64,000 nucleotides of DNA from Rhyacophila brunnea (lineage: Eukaryota; Arthropoda; Insecta; Trichoptera; Rhyacophilidae). Shown here piece by piece: positions 35,188 to 47,200 of this stretch. The notes under the pieces are model-generated. The model was not told where the DNA came from. It did no database searches and worked only from the letters and a program-made list of their open reading frames with translations. A program made the translations under genes and the position numbers. Position 1 is the stretch's first letter. Each line of letters opens with the position of its first letter. The stretch covers positions 62,001 to 126,000 of the forward strand of contig JAGYXB010000275.1 of assembly GCA_022495005.1 (NCBI GenBank), read 5' to 3'.

Positions 35188-35799
35188 TATCGACCTTAGG
35201 TACTTGATGGAATTTGAGTTTAAATTCTAATGGATTTAAGTTTTGTACTATTCCATTTGAGTCGTTTAGAGAGGCACTATTTGCACTCACCAAAAGGCAA
35301 ATACAAACATACGGTATGTGTTTTTTTCAAACACTTCTACAACTTACAATTACATTCTTACAAATATTCATAATTTGTTTGTTATATTCCATTATGTTAA
35401 CATTGTTCCCAGAATGGACGATTTTACACCTTTTGAGTGTAATATTTTTTATGATTTATAATTACTAATGATCTTTTATTAGATTTTGATGATTTATTAT
35501 ACGCTTATCTAGTGTATTGATAAGGCAGGGTATTTTTTACAAACACTTCAACTATGTATTCATAATTTGATTGTTATATTTTCTATTGTGATCCTTGACT
35601 TAATAGGTATGTGATTTAGTTTTTACCTACTTTATTGTATTAATTTGTTATACAAGTTAGAGATAACTGTATTCGTTGTCAATGTATATCTTCTTTTTGG
35701 TGAGTGCACATAATGCCTGAAGATGTCGAAAGGCGAAACCCGGGTCGCAAAAATGACTCAAGTAGAATAGTACAAAACTTAAATCCATTAGAATTTAAA
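35188..35799. mobile_element. Penelope-like termini in head-to-head arrangement
   Basis: The left end ('ggtacttgatggaattt' and 'taaattctaatggatttaag', to about 35320) is in one orientation. The rest, ending 'tactcaagtagaatag' and 'aatccattagaatttaaa', is in the other. The right part carries an intact hammerhead-like motif on the plus strand (35714-35749). In the left part exactly that segment of about 33 bp is missing: 'tttgagtcgttt' runs straight into 'aggcac'. Internal sequence from 'cagaatggacgattttac' onward matches 36513-36945 inverted. The 84-codon ORF here is element sequence and not a gene. Confidence 0.65.
35714..35749 (+). ncRNA. Hammerhead-ribozyme-like motif
   Basis: In order: TGC (stem I), CTGAAGA (core), T, a short hairpin TGTCGAAAGGC (stem II, GAAA loop), GAAA (core), ACCCGGGT (very short self-complementary stem III), C (cleavage position), GCA (stem I). 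Minimal hammerheads with a tiny stem III, thought to act as dimers, are known from Penelope-like elements. One extra U lies between the core A and stem II, and one stem II pair is mismatched here, so activity is uncertain. Confidence 0.5.
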
Positions 35800-35814
35800 A
35801 ATTAAAATTAAGAC

Positions 35815-36425
35815 CATCGTGTCCAATACGGGTTTTCATACCGGGGGTTCCAGGTTCAATTCTTGATGATGTTGTTGTGGTTTTCTCATTTCTTGTCATT
35901 TTCATTGAAAAGATAAATATTATGTTTACGAGAAATCAATGTTAGCCGTTTATTCAAATTGTTATGTACATGCATTAAGAAAAAAATGGTTAATTTTCCA
36001 AATGCATGATTCGAACCTGTGATCTATGCTATCACAAAATAACACCCTTCTGACGATTCTATTAGATAGTTCTTTCCTTTTAAAACTCTATCACTGTTGT
36101 CTATAAAATACTACGCAAAAATACACGTTAATTTTTTGAAATAGCCAGTCATCGAGGTCGAATTACTTTTAAAAGCATTGATCATGTTACGTCAAACCGT
36201 AATTTAGGTTTCCAATACTTTTTAGCGCAGCAAATGGGTCGGAAATTCAAACACTGTACGTTTCAATTCTCGTAAGTAATAAATAATGTAAAAGTGTTTC
36301 ATGCATGTGTTCGTAGTTCATTTAACAAAAAACGGTGAAATAAGTAAGCGGCAAGGTAGACCTCATAGTCCAATGCGTAAAACACTGGTTTTTTTTAGGC
36401 TATAGGTTCGAATTCCAATGAATTC
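35815..36425. repeat. Cluster of degraded tRNA-like (B-box) sequences
   Basis: Four B-box-like strings lie within 600 bp: 'aggttcaattct' at about 35851 (plus), the reverse of 'gattcgaacctg' at about 36008 (minus), 'cgtttcaattctcg' at about 36259 (plus) and 'aggttcgaattcc' at about 36405 (plus). A-box candidates are poor and no complete cloverleaf folds. They look like SINE heads or tRNA pseudogenes. Confidence 0.35.
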
Positions 36426-36512
36426 CACAACATTTTTAAATGTTTTTTTTCAAGCCTCGATGTTATGGTTATTATCTCACTGCTCCTAATACCCACACTA
36501 ACACAGTTTTGT

Positions 36513-36945
36513 CTAAATTCTAATAGATTTAATTTGTGTACTAGTCCATTTGAGTAGTTTTTTTGCGAGCCGGGTTTCGCCTTTCGGCATCTTCAGGCAC
36601 TATGTACACTTACAAAAAGGCAAGTACACAATGACAACGAATACGATTAACTTTAACTTATATAACAAATCAATACGATAAAGTAGATAAAAACTTTATC
36701 ACCTACCTATTAAGTCAAGGATCACAATAATAAAATATATAACAAACAATTTATGAATAGTTGAAGTGTTTGTAAAAAAAACCCTACCTTATGAATTAAT
36801 ACACTCAATAAGTGTATATACGTCGTCAAAACCTAATAATTTAAAACCAATAAAACAAATACTACACTAATTAAGAGGCGTAAAATCGTCCATTCTGGGA
36901 AAAATTGTAATGTATTGGGAATATACTATAGAGTTAACTAATGAA
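36513..36945 (-). mobile_element. Penelope-like terminus, minus-sense, with hammerhead-like motif
   Basis: It is colinear (inverted) with 35400-35799 over more than 350 bp. It begins at the plus-left with 'taaattctaatagatttaat' and reaches 'aaaatcgtccattctggga'. The minus-strand motif at 36564-36599 has CTGAAGA, T, stem II GCC-GAAA-GGC, GAAA, then ACCCGGCTC and GCA, an intact core with CUC before the cut. The reverse-transcriptase-like relic at 36950-37120 lies just upstream in the same sense. Confidence 0.65.
36564..36599 (-). ncRNA. Hammerhead-ribozyme-like motif
   Basis: Same layout as 35714-35749 on the opposite strand, with a fully paired stem II (GCC/GGC, GAAA loop) and stem I TGC/GCA. 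This is the best-preserved of the four copies in the window. Self-cleavage is an inference from the conserved positions only. Confidence 0.5.
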
Positions 36946-36949
36946 ATAT

Positions 36950-37121
36950 ATTTTTGATATCAGTCTTGATGTCAATGATTATTTGAGGCTTCGAAATCAG
37001 TGCCTCCCCAAACTTGTGGCACCCACTGAATGGACATTTATTTTCTCTTGGTATTCTTACGAACTCGGTCTTCTTGATGTTCATTGATAGGTTTATTTTA
37101 TTTGTCGCTTATTCTAGAGTG
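36950..37121 (-). pseudogene. Reverse-transcriptase-like fragment
   Basis: A minus frame reads LQVYTLE, a stop, then ATNKINLSMNIKKTEFVRIP. This resembles the LINE reverse-transcriptase stretch 'DL......A...GL.IN.KKTK.M' that follows the catalytic YADD box. The catalytic box itself is not visible. The continuation (KCPFSGCHKFGEALISK) does not match well. It could be a LINE relic, or part of the Penelope-like element that follows in the same sense. The overlapping plus-strand ORFs further on (37137-37492) are not supported. Confidence 0.4.
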
Positions 37122-39774
37122 TAGACTTGTAGAGGAATGAAAATATATACAAATGGATGGCCTATACAGGGATCGCTATTTCTCACAGTTCGATCACTTC
37201 CGTTCGATGTCTTGTCAAACGTTTCCTCTTATTTACTTTGGCCCCGTTTCCAAATGAAATACCAACCCATGTCAGAGCATTCACGCGCGAGACGTCGCGG
37301 AAACTCACGTCAAAAATTTTCTATAAATATTATTATATCAAGAGTCCATTGTGTCAATCTAGAAATGTAATAGGTTCCAAGAAATCGAGTTTAGGTATAT
37401 TTTTTAACTTTATAAAGGTCCGGAATTCAGACCGACAAAAGAAAAACTCATTTAAAGGAAATACATTTTCAGGCATGGATCAAAAGATTTGACTTATGAT
37501 GTTAGTATTTTATGGAATCTTGCTATACAGAGATAATAATATGTTTGTGTAGGCGTACAACTATAAATAATATATTTATTTGTAGTTGTACGTATTTATA
37601 ATTTATTTATATACTTCAATAGATTCAAAAATATCCATATTTAAAACAAAGCGTTTTTTTTTCAATTATTGGTTTTTATGTTGGTCTTTTTTCATATAGC
37701 AATATAAAATTGAAATCTATTTGTGTTGGTCTATGGTAGGATTTAGTAAACTGTAGCTCAAAAACCACAAAAAAACTACCCTTATGTTTATATATATATA
37801 TATATATATATATGACAAAGGAATTATTATGAAACAGGTATAATTATAACTCTATGCAAAGAAGAACTGCCAACAAAAGTTGATATTCTCAATACGTTAT
37901 AATATAATATGATATGTATAATTTTTCGAAGAATTCCTATTAGGAAAACTTTTATATTATTTGCAGCGAATGGCGCTTGAAACCATATTAATCGAATTTC
38001 GAATTTCGAACCTATTGGTATTCAAAATTTAAAAATATCATATTTAAATATGTACATACTACATGTTATTTGATTAAAATTTAAATAAAGCAGTCACAAG
38101 AGAAAAATGTAATTTTATTACGTGTAAAGATGCCACTGTCGCTTTTCTCGGAAAACTGAATCTTTTACGCTAAACGCATTTTATTTAATTGCCATCTATT
38201 AACTTTTGTTTATAAAATGATAGTCTTTTTATGTATGCATATTGAGCATTTTAAACAGCTTAATGAAAGTGATTTTGATTTAATGATATGATTGATAAGT
38301 TGGGTGATAAACCCATTTGGTATGATTGTATAAATACAATTTGTGATAAAAATAAATTATAAGAGAGTCTCATAGAGCTTTCAAGAGATACGAAAGCTCA
38401 AACTAGATATAAATTAAAGACAGACAATTTCCTTATGTAGGATATAGAAGTTGACGAGTATGTACATTTCAACAGCATTATAAGAGGGCTATATTATATT
38501 ATTTTACTCAGCATTTTCCTCATATTAACCTGTTGAATCTGGATTTAGTCATATTATTCATAAAACGTCTTGATAGCGCAAATTGGAGTGATCTTTTTTT
38601 GTTGCTGACAGCATTGAAACCATACATTAATCACTAGTTTGCATCAGGCAGAGGAAACGATAAATTATCATATATTTTTAAATACGTTACATTATTATTT
38701 TCATTAAAACTCCAGTTTTTTTTAATTAAAAATAAACGATGGTTTGTATTTTTATTATTCTGCTGTGTAACTACATATAATATATTATAAATTATGATAA
38801 TGGTCACACGCCAAAAAAATGTTGAGAAATGCTAAACTTTAAGCTACTGGTGAACTCATTAATCATGACAAAATTCCAATTTTAACCAAGATATTTTTAT
38901 TGCCACATAGTAGAATTTCAAGAAAATACTTGTTTTTTGACGATTACAATCCCTAGTAATGTAATAATGTATATAAATAGAGATTATGAATCAGAAAACA
39001 TATTTTCTAGGAAATTACCTTGCATACAATTAATTAAAATAACTTTCATAAATACTAGAGTGAAACCATAAACTACCAAGAAAGAGGTGGTCTAAGTAAA
39101 ATTTATAATGCAACAGCGATCTACGTAGGGTCCACATTTCCAAGAAGTTTCCTTTTCATCGGCGTACTAAAAAAATAATTGAAAGCATCTGAGAAAACTT
39201 TGCCAATTATAAAACTTCATCAAGAAAGTATGGCTCAATTAAAATAACTACAATAAATTTTAAGTAAACGAAATACACTCTAATGCAGAAATTCATTTAC
39301 TCATTACAAGAGTAGGTAATTAAAATATTATCAGAAAATAAACCGGGAAAATTTTAATTTCCTTACTCCGTGCAGGTTCCTTAGATAAAGCATATTATGG
39401 AGACCAAGTTACGCTTAGAAAACTATATCGCTCGCCAGTATTTTTACATTTTCGCCGTATAAACCCTGTGAATGGTATATCCAGGACTCCGTAGTGACTG
39501 GCTTGAAAAAACATTTAGTCAAGTTGATACTCTCTTCAGGTGATATAAAATAGGAATAGGGTTATCACTTTTATTTTTTAGTAACAACACTCCGAGAATT
39601 CATATATTTTATAAACCTAATATAATATATGAAATAAAAAAAAGGAATTAGGTTAGGTTCAGAATATTCCAACATTATTATTAAAACTATTGCATATTAT
39701 TATATACCTACGTTTGGATTGCTCTAAATACTGACAAGATTGTAGATAGAAATTTTAATACTGAATGAAAATAT
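37122..39774. other. AT-rich sequence
   Basis: A (TA)n run at 37789-37813. ORFs of 77 and 111 codons at 37137-37492 overlap in two frames and have no recognisable motif. Nothing else seen. Confidence 0.35.
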
Positions 39775-40324
39775 CAATACCGGTATTTCGGTATTTCTTA
39801 TCGAAAACCGGTATTAATATCGGCATTCGTTAAAATATATAGAAAAAAGGATCTATCAAGAAATATTTATATAACAATATAATTAAAACATTGATATGTT
39901 ATGGCAAAAGTACATAAGTACCTGCATAATACTATGACCTTTAAAATATATTTATAGATAATAAATACTATAATAAATTGCTGATTTTTACAAATACCTT
40001 GAATTGATTTCGTGATCGTCTTAAATATTTATAAAAGTACATAGAAGTCCGTATGTTTTTTTGAGCTTTGCAAGTATTGTTAGACATCTGAAATGACAGT
40101 CCGCCTCTCTTGTATACTTATTTTAATAAAAAAAAAATAATTATTAATCAACGCCTTAAATTGTAGCATCAGCCATGGACTTGAAATATTTGCATCCCTG
40201 GCAGCACGATGCTTCTACACTTAATTTAATGGGCAATTTTTTCAACGAATATTTTTTAAATATTTTAAACCAGTATTTTGGCATCGATAAATACTGCAAT
40301 CCCGATATTGAAGTACTGGTATTG
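39775..40324 (+). mobile_element. Decayed, internally deleted hAT element
   Basis: The left end CAATACCGGTATTTCGG and the right end CTTCAATATCGGG/CAATACCAGTACTTC (reverse strand) form imperfect TIRs of the 'ATACCGGTATT' type. Just inside the right end one plus frame reads LEIFASLAARCFYT, a stop, then FNGQFFQRIFF, which aligns with the hAT C-terminal motif 'LA..A..Y...P(T/A)S..SER.FS' (RIF retained). Flanking 8-bp sequences do not match, so the target duplication has decayed. The 113-codon minus-strand ORF at 40156-40497 is an antisense shadow. Confidence 0.55.
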
Positions 40325-43300
40325 CAATCTGAAACTATAATAGTTGCATGTTTAATTTTCAAATAGTTATATGTTGATATTTTAAATGCTGTGCTGTGAT
40401 AGTTAACGGAACATTTTAAATATTCGACTCTCGATAACCTCAAACTTTTTTGTATGAAAAGTCTTAGCAACACAACTTTATAATTGTATTTTAACACTTA
40501 ATGGTAGTTTATTTGCTTTGCACGGAAGCTTTTAACCATGTTACATATATATTATATTTGTTGATATAATGAAATTAAATGTATAAAATGTATGCAAAAT
40601 AAATATTAATAATATGTTTTTTTTTGCCAAACGTATTGATTTTATTTATATCATGGGTTTGGTCGCTGTTTAAATTTAATAAAATATTTTTATTCGGTAA
40701 CATGTGTAGTACTGAATTTTACACACCCAAAATGCCGTAGCTTTTGTCATTTTTATACTATTACGTATGGAAACCAAAAAATTGACCTACGCCAATATAG
40801 CTTTCAGCCTGCGTAGCTTACACGGAACGCTTTTCTATGTCAAATTTTACGTACAAACTTTCGGTGTCGCATCACGCGAGCTTAAAAAACCCACCACACC
40901 ACGAGGGGGATTACGTCAAATTTGCATAAGTTATTTGCTAAAACAGTTTTCGTGACGGGAATCCCAAATTATCGCGCGCGAGAAGTTTCTTGTTTGATAC
41001 AAACATAACGGAAATTTCGCCGTCAGAATGTAATTACTGCACAAGGATTTGTGAGAATAGTGAGTTTTGTAGTAGTTGTTGTTTATACTTATTATGGTTT
41101 GTTTGCAGTATGAAACTCGAGTTAAAATTGTTATGGAAATCAAACACACACCCCCTATATCAACAATGTATTATATTTCGGTTGAACGACCTATGTAAGT
41201 GTATTACAATGAAATTTCAATTAAAACAACCACGCTATCTATACGTACAAATTATTCCATTCAAATCATTCAACCCAGTACAGGATTATACTATCGTAAC
41301 CTAAAAATTAGTCCTCTCAATCCAGGGAATACAAAAGTAATGGAAGTGGGTTAGGTACCTTCTGAGTGTGACTGTAGTAGAATGGGGAGAAATATGGGAT
41401 TAAACTTAAACTTGATCTTTAAATCGTGTTAATGAATTTAATAGTTACGCCTTTATTATAATGTGCATAAATCTTTGTAACGTTAACGAAATGTGCATTC
41501 AATATTTGTTTCATATGAGAATATTCAGATGGGCTTTGTATTTTTTGCGTTTTATGGTTGGTTCAAAGTCTTGATCAATGAGGACTGATTTTCTTATTTC
41601 TATCTTATTAATCTAGTATGTGTCTCCTGTATATTGCTCTCTATAAAACTCGGAATCGACCTCGGAACCTATTAACATCTTAACCCTTAATCGAATCATG
41701 GTAATATCCTTCCCACCTAAAATTTGGCTGTTTTTTACCGGGCAATGGGTAAGTATTTCCTACAATTAGGCTATGTGAAAATCATTCCCATATAGTTTTT
41801 CAGAATTTATTATACGCCCTGAAATTTCTATAAATACATATTATAATTATTCACATATAAATAAAGGCTATATTTCATTGAATTAGTTCTTTATAATTTA
41901 TTGCTGTAACAAGTTTCTGGAGCCTGATTAAAGGAAGTAACCTGCATTCATTATTTATGTTTGAATCAGAATTCTGGGCGCTCAAAAAATAGCGTGATAA
42001 AAAAATGGATATCTTTGAGAGGAAAGTCATGAGAATAATTTTTGCCTGGTAAATAAAATGGCATTTAGAAGTCGACGTACATTAATTAAGTAGTTTTACA
42101 CACTTTATGACACCGAAGAATAATATTATTTTCGTTGAAGTTTTAATTATATATATACGTTAACGGCAATGTGGATTTACATAATTTACTCTAATTTATT
42201 AAAGTATTTTTCTACATGCTTGTATTTTTCGATTGTATATTATAATATGTAAGTTTCTCTCAAATTCCTTTGCAGTTTACTGCATAAATTTTAATAACAT
42301 AGTTAATGTAGTACTAACACAACTAAGTTCGTGAGATTTCAAGTAATTATTTTATATATTATTATGGAGTTCACAGCTAACTGAATATAATAAAATTATA
42401 CTTATGTTTCGTCCATATGAATATTCAAGTCACTACAGAGATCAAAATACTACGTATGTAAATTAAATATATAGTTTGGTTTAATCTCTTCCATGAATGC
42501 AGTGGACGTCCCCTGCTAAAACTAATTAGCCTTTGACATAGCAGCAATGATGTTTAGCAGAAACCAAATTAAGAATATTCCAGGTTTCTCTACTACTACT
42601 GCATATGTGTACCGTTTAACTCTATATTAAAATAAGTAGATGGGGAGATTTTCCAGGATACTGTATTTGGCCATGAAGAATCATTATTAGTATGTTGTTA
42701 TTGGTGGAATTGGGTAATTTCGTATATAATGTTCTAAGCCAGTGATTTTCAAAAATTGTATAGTCTCCCCTTTTATGATAGCTATGTAACCCGTGACCTC
42801 TCCCCCCGTACCGCAATATATGCACAAAAGGCCGCTTTTAATAGAGTGAAGCAACACGTCATACAAAATAAATCATAGAATAAATCACAATTAAATATTA
42901 TTTTTAATGACGGAAACCTTTTCTTTCTTGGAGACACAAAATAACTGATTGGTTACGTTTTTCATAGCGGACTGTAAAAAAATTTGATAGAATGATTGTG
43001 GTGGTGGATGTGGATGCTGAGGAGGAGGTTATGTAGGATTGCAGGTACTAACCTTATTGCTATTGAGGCTGGTTCCGTGGTTTGGTTGCGCTATCACTCG
43101 CGCGGTATTGTTTGCTGGGTTACCCGGTGCGCGGCACTTGGTGGTACACTTTTGAAGAATGATTTATTAAATGATGTTGATGAATGACACGAGCCAGTAT
43201 CACGGCTTGACAGGTATTTAGAATTATCGCTTGGATAACGGTCACACTATATCTAGCTGATTCGGCCGTGGTCCACGAATTACTTCTGAATCAGTCTGTG

Positions 43301-43653
43301 TGCACTGTAATAAGTCTTTTAATAACTTGAGGTAACTGAATATTCTATAATCACGGTCGACTGATGACCCGTTACTGAGTTGTACCTAGACTTGTGACAA
43401 TAACTGGGGATTTGAGGTAAGAGAAAAGAAAGGATGAAAGCGACCATAATTATAATTAGTACAACCACTGATGTTTGCGACTTATCAAAAGAAAGACGCG
43501 ACTCAGGTTTTATTTTCGTACAGACTTGCAGGACAATTTTTGTTTTCGGTATCAAAATGATACTTAATATTTTCTATTGACACATAGTTTAAGAACCGAT
43601 GTTCTATATAATGTAAATAAATATGCTTTATGTATGTATATAATATATATATA

Positions 43654-43686
<33 letters not shown>

Positions 43687-43700
43687 GATATCTCTTCTCG
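40325..43700. other. Sequence without recognised genes
   Basis: The ORF at 40990-41304 (104 codons) and smaller ones have no recognisable features. The stretch 42985-43330 is GC-richer, with AATAAA on the minus strand near 43165, and could be part of an LTR or UTR. A 78-codon minus ORF at 43319-43555 has one strongly hydrophobic, membrane-type segment, but no family is recognised. An interrupted TA microsatellite lies at 43637-43690. Confidence 0.3.
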
Positions 43701-43717
43701 TTCTAAGTTGATCTTAC

Positions 43718-43859
43718 GCGACGGCACACCAGGTATTTGTTGAACATTTTGTAATTGTTGATCTACCCTGATTTGTTGCTCCATTGCCAAAGATGACATA
43801 CGAAATTGATCCATTTGGAGCAACAAAAGTCTCGATCTATTAATAGAAGCCCCGCCCAT
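43718..43859 (-). CDS. Weak candidate first coding exon, function unknown
   Basis: This is part of the longest ORF in the window (146 codons, 43503-43943). The minus-strand stretch MGGASINRSRLLLLQMDQFR, SSLAMEQQIRVDQQLQNVQQ and IPGVPSR has a balanced, glutamine-rich, helix-prone composition, unlike the AT-driven ORFs elsewhere. It is followed by a possible splice donor, C|GTAAGA, at 43713-43717, after which the frame runs into a TA microsatellite. Upstream on the same strand are a GC-box-like 'gggcggggc' (overlapping the ATG) and CCAAT-type strings ('accaatgcc', 'gattggttc'). I do not recognise the protein. It may be a chance ORF. Confidence 0.2.
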
Positions 43860-44104
43860 TTTCCCCTCCCATATACATTTTACTCTTTTAGCTTCTGTTG
43901 ATCCAATTTGAATGAACCAATCAGAGGGCTTCTTGTTCGGCATTGGTTTGAATGCATGTGACGCATTTGTTTACTCCAAAAAGATTTGTTCAAGAACATT
44001 TTTAATGATTTGCACTCTAATGAAATCAATACAACCGCGCAACTAATAAATAGATATTTGCGATTGCAATTTTCAAGAGAATCTTCGCTGAGATTTATTC
44101 TATC

Positions 44105-44284
44105 AGGGGTCATCCATATATTATGTCACGCTCTAGAAGGGGTCTAATTTATTATAATGTGATGATTTCTGACGAATGTGGCGGGGGAGGACATAATAAA
44201 AACAGAGTGGTAAAGGTTGTGACGATAGGCGGGGGGGTGCTAAAATAGCTAAAATCATGTGACGTCGTATATGAACGGCCCCTT
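44105..44284. mobile_element. Small palindromic MITE with GTCA(C/T)G ends
   Basis: The left end 'aggggtcatccatatattat' then 'gtcacg' pairs with the right end 'catgtgacgtcgtatatgaa' then 'cggcccct'. G-rich blocks ('ggcgggggagg' and 'ggcggggggg') lie inside. A partial copy ('aaggttgtgacaatggggga', 'tcatgtgatatcatagg', 'atggacggccc') is at 48197-48271 inside the foldback centre. It sits immediately before the left satellite arm. Confidence 0.75.
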
Positions 44285-44291
44285 ACAGTTT

Positions 44292-47200
44292 ACTTGATAA
44301 TTTGACTTGGTAATTGTTCTAAGAATAAATGGGAAAGGCTGATGTGGGTTGACACCAGTAGCGAAGAGCGGAGGTAGGCTGTAAAAATCCGACATAAATA
44401 AGACATATTATATTAACTAATAATTGTTCTAAATATAAATAAAGTAGACTGATGTAGGTTGACACCAGTAGAGAATGGTGGAAGTAGGCTGTTAAAATTA
44501 GCCACAAATAGTGCACACTCAATTTTGTTAACTAATAATAAAATTGTTCTTAATACAAATACGGTAGACTGATGTGGATTGACAACAGTAGCTAAGGGTG
44601 GAGGTAGGCTGTTAAAATCCACCGTAAATATTGCACACCGGTAGCGATGGGTCGAGGTAGGCTGTTAAAATCCACCATAAAGAGTGCACACCAATAGCGA
44701 TGGGTGGAGGTAGGCTGTCAAAATCCGCCATAAATAGTGCACACAATTTTTTTTTAACTAATAATTTTTCTAAATATAAATAGGTAACAAATTGTTTTGA
44801 ATGTAAATAGGGTAGATTGATATGGGTGGACAACAGTAGCGAAGGGCGGAGAAAGGCTGTTAATATCCGCCATAAATAGCGCATATTAACTTTTCCTAAA
44901 CTAATAATTGTTAGTTATGGTGTAGCGATGGTTTCAGGTAGGCTGTTAAAATCCACCATTAATAGTGCACACTGGTAGCGATGGGTCGAGGTAGGCTGTT
45001 AAAATCCGCCATGAATAGTGTACACTAAAGTCTGTTAAACTAATTGTTCTAAATATGAATAGGGTAGACTGATGTAGGTCGACATCAGTTGCGAAGGGTG
45101 GAGGTAGGCTGTTATTATCCACCATAAATAGCAAACATTAAATATTGTTGAAATAATTGTTCTAAATATGAATAGAGTAGACTGATATGAGTTGACACTA
45201 GAAGCGAAGGGTGGAGGTGGGCTGTTAAAATCAGCCATGAATGGTGCACACTAAATTCTGTTAAACTAATTGTTCTAAATATGAATAGGGTAGACTGATG
45301 TAGGTCGACACCTGTCACAAAGGGTGGAGGTAGGCTGTTATTATCCTCCATAAACAGCACAATTAAATATTGTTAAAGTAATTGTTCTAAATATGAAAAG
45401 GGTAGACTGATATGAGTTGACAGCAGTAGCGAAGGGTGAAAGTAGGCTGTCAAAATCCACCATAAACAGTGCACACCAATAGCGATGGGTGGAGGTAGGC
45501 TGTCAAAATCCGCCATAAATAAATAGTGCACACAATCTTTTTTTAACTAATAATTTTTCTAAATATAAATAGGTAATAAATTGTTTTAAATGTAAATAGG
45601 GTAGATTGATATGGGTGGACAACAGTAGCAAAGGGTGGAGAAAGGCTGTTAATATCCGCCATAAATAGCGCATATTAACTTTTCCTAAACTAATAATTGT
45701 TAGTTATAATGTAGCAAAGGTTTGAGGTAGGCTGTTAAAATCCACCATAAATAGTGCACACCGGTGGCGATGGGTCGAGATAGGCTGTTAAAATCCGCCA
45801 TAAATATAGTACACTAAAATCTGTTAAACTAATTGTTCTAAATATGAATAGGGTAGACTGATGTAAGTCGACACCAATCGCGAAGGGTGGAGGTAGGCTG
45901 TTATTATCCGCCATAAATAGCACACATTAAATATTGTTAAAGAAATTGTTCTAAATATGAATAGAGTAGACTGATATGAGTTGACACTAGAAGTGAAGGG
46001 TGGTGGTGGGCTGTTAAAATCAGCCATAAATAGTGCACACTAAATTATGTTAAACTAATTGTTCTAAATATGAATAGGATAGACTGATGTAGGTCGACAC
46101 CAGTCACAAAGGGTGGAGGTAGGCTGTTATTATCCTCCATAAACAGCACAATTAAATATTGTTAAAGTAATTGTTCTAAATATGAATAGGGTAGACTAAT
46201 ATGAGTTGACAGCAGTAGCGAAGGGTGAAGGTAGGCTGTGAAAATCCGCCATAAATAGTGCATACTAACTTCTGTTAAACTAATTGTTCTGAAATATACC
46301 CTATAAATATAAATAGTGTAGACTGATGTGGGTTGACACCAATAGCGAAAGGTGAAGGTAGGTTGTTAAAATCCACCAGAAATAGTGCACATTAAATTTT
46401 GTTAAACTAATCGTTCTAAATATAAATAGGGTAGACTGATGTTGGTGGACACGAGTAGCAAAGGGTGGAGGTAGGCTGTTAAAATCCTCCGTAAACAGTG
46501 CACACCAGTAGCGATGTGTGGTGGTAGGCTGTTAAAATCTGCCATAAATAGTGCACACTAAATTCTGTTAAACTAATTGTTCTAAATATAAATAAGGTAT
46601 ATGAATGTGGGTTGACACCAGTAGCAGAGGGTGGAGGTAGGCCGTTAAATCCACCCTGAATAGTACACACTAAATTTTGTTAAACTAATTCTTCCAAATA
46701 TGAATAGGGTAGACTGATATGAGTTGACACCAGAAGCGAAGGGGGGAAGTAGGCTGTTAATTCCGTCATAAATAGTGCACACTAACTTTTGTGAAACTAA
46801 TTGTTCTGAATATAAATAGCCTAGACTGATGTAGGTTGACACCAGTAGCGAAAGGTGGAGGTAAGCTGTTAAAATCCACCAGAAATAGTACACATTAAAT
46901 TCTGTTAAACTAATTGTTCTAAATATGAATAGGGTAGACTGATGTTGGTCGACACCAGTCGCAAAGGGTGGAGATAGGCTGTTATTATCCGCCATAAATA
47001 GCACACATTAAATATTGTTAAAGTTATTGTTCTAAATATGAATAGGGTAGACTGATATGAGTTGACACCAGAAGCGAAGCGTAGAGGTAGGCTGTTAAAA
47101 TCCACCAGAAATAGTGCACAATAAATTTTGTTAAACCAATTGTTCTAAATATAAATAGGGTAGACTGATGTTGGTGGACACCAGTCGGGAAGGGTGGAGG

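Noticed and set aside
35214..35468. 84-codon hydrophobic ORF
   Set aside because: Lies wholly in Penelope-like terminal sequence, which is non-coding in the other copies.
37137..37492. Overlapping 77- and 111-codon ORFs
   Set aside because: Two frames open over the same DNA with no motif; neither has more support than the other.
40156..40497. 113-codon minus-strand ORF
   Set aside because: Antisense of the decayed hAT relic.
40990..41304. 104-codon cysteine-containing ORF
   Set aside because: No ordered cysteine pattern and no similarity I recognise; a chance ORF is more likely.
42985..43330. Solo LTR
   Set aside because: GC-richer with an AATAAA on the minus strand, but no TG...CA ends, primer-binding site or second copy could be defined.
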